DNA from: Bacteroidota bacterium
GTDB taxonomy: Bacteria; Bacteroidota; Bacteroidia; Cytophagales; Microscillaceae
Assembly: GCA_004293265.1 (NCBI GenBank)
Contig: RDXZ01000010.1
Span: 1-61,838 of the forward strand
DNA length: 61,838 nucleotides
Direction: 5' to 3'
This document shows, in pieces, positions 61,584 to 61,838 of the stretch (positions are counted from its first letter, which is position 1; each line of letters starts with the position of its first letter). A program made the translations under genes and the position numbers. The notes under the pieces were generated by a model. The model saw only the letters and a list, made by a program, of their open reading frames with translations, did not search any database and was not told the origin of the DNA.

Positions 61584-61838
61584 ATGAAACTTATAAAAGT
61601 TGGTGCTGTTGTTCTCAATCAAACACCTTTAGATTGGAACAATAACAAAAAAAATATCCTCAATGCCATTAAAGAAGCACGCAAACAAGAAATTACTTTG
61701 TTATGTTTGCCCGAATTGTGTATCACAGGATACGGGTGCGAAGATGCCTTTTACGCACCTCACCTGCATGCATCTGCCATCAAAATGCTGACCGAAATTG
61801 TCCCCGAAACACAAGGAATGATAGTTTCTGTCGGCTTG
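61584..61838 (+). CDS. nadE: NAD synthase, glutamine-dependent (partial, 5' end)
   Basis: 85 codons, cut by the window end. MKLIKVGAVVLNQTPLDWNNNK begins a nitrilase-type glutaminase domain; LLCLPELCITGYGCEDAF carries the Glu-Leu-x-x-x-G-Y-G-C-E-D signature of glutamine-dependent NAD synthases (E for the catalytic triad). The downstream synthase domain lies outside. It should convert nicotinate adenine dinucleotide to NAD, with ammonia from glutamine. Own promoter at 61529. Confidence 0.88.
   Translation, partial: MKLIKVGAVVLNQTPLDWNNNKKNILNAIKEARKQEITLLCLPELCITGYGCEDAFYAPHLHASAIKMLTEIVPETQGMIVSVGL

Overview
The window is 61.8 kb of very AT-rich DNA (roughly 30 % GC by eye) from a member of the Bacteroidota, most likely of the Cytophagales type. 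The evidence is: a type IX secretion (T9SS) C-terminal sorting tail on a 2158-residue secreted protein; a TonB receptor with an N-terminal carboxypeptidase-regulatory-like domain; two 7TMR-DISM sensor proteins; a lone atpDC pair with a short epsilon subunit; promoters of the Bacteroidota type (TTTG, about 19-21 bp, TAnnTTTG); and many lipoproteins. I cannot name the species. The window holds no tRNA, rRNA, CRISPR array, transposase or phage structural gene that I can recognise.

Layout. 0.5-4.6 kb: AAA ATPase, 5-formyl-THF cyclo-ligase, sodium/solute symporter, an orphan protein. 4.65-5.3 kb: gene-free and repeat-rich. 5.4-8 kb: atpD, atpC, and a fusion of a metal-binding domain with a MauE-like membrane domain. 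8.2-14.7 kb: giant repeat-built T9SS cargo. 14.9-18.8 kb: SanA/YdcF-like protein, FabG-like reductase with a tiny partner gene, LolA-like protein, double-FKBP lipoprotein. 19-21.6 kb: a lipoprotein, then an ATPase + HNH pair matching the Septu (PtuAB) anti-phage system. 21.8-25.1 kb: isocitrate dehydrogenase and FtsZ. 25.4-31.6 kb: sirtuin, unknown protein, AroQ, TlpA-like lipoprotein, ScpB, second LolA-like protein, IlvE, cobalamin adenosyltransferase. 32-33.3 kb: two tandemly duplicated lipoprotein genes. 33.9-42.9 kb: unknown protein, GAF/coiled-coil/PAS protein, Nif3-like protein, 7TMR-HTH regulator, thioredoxin-like protein, and prfB with its programmed frameshift. 43-51.5 kb: secreted protein with an internal repeat, TIGR04222-like membrane protein, 7TMR-SpoIIE phosphatase, GH57-like/DUF3536 glycosidase, lipoprotein. 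51.6-61.8 kb: sucC, TonB receptor divergent from a GH1 beta-glucosidase, Nudix hydrolase, nuoL, folK and the start of nadE.

Most genes are short transcription units of core metabolism and envelope biology, each with its own promoter and hairpin terminator. Shared themes are envelope biogenesis (two LolA-like proteins, FKBP, TlpA-like proteins, at least six lipoproteins), sensing (GAF/PAS, 7TMR-HTH, 7TMR-SpoIIE), central energy metabolism (atpDC, icd, sucC, nuoL) and polysaccharide use (TonB receptor + GH1; GH57).

The most unusual layer is not protein-coding. The gaps contain several families of small palindromic repeats. One is a 370-bp element with 18-bp terminal inverted repeats (48046-48415) and partial relatives at four other sites. 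Another is a palindrome apparently inserted into an older repeat with a 14-bp duplication, for which a related uninterrupted copy exists 19 kb away. I found no clearly novel multi-gene system. The Septu-like pair is the only recognisable defence locus.
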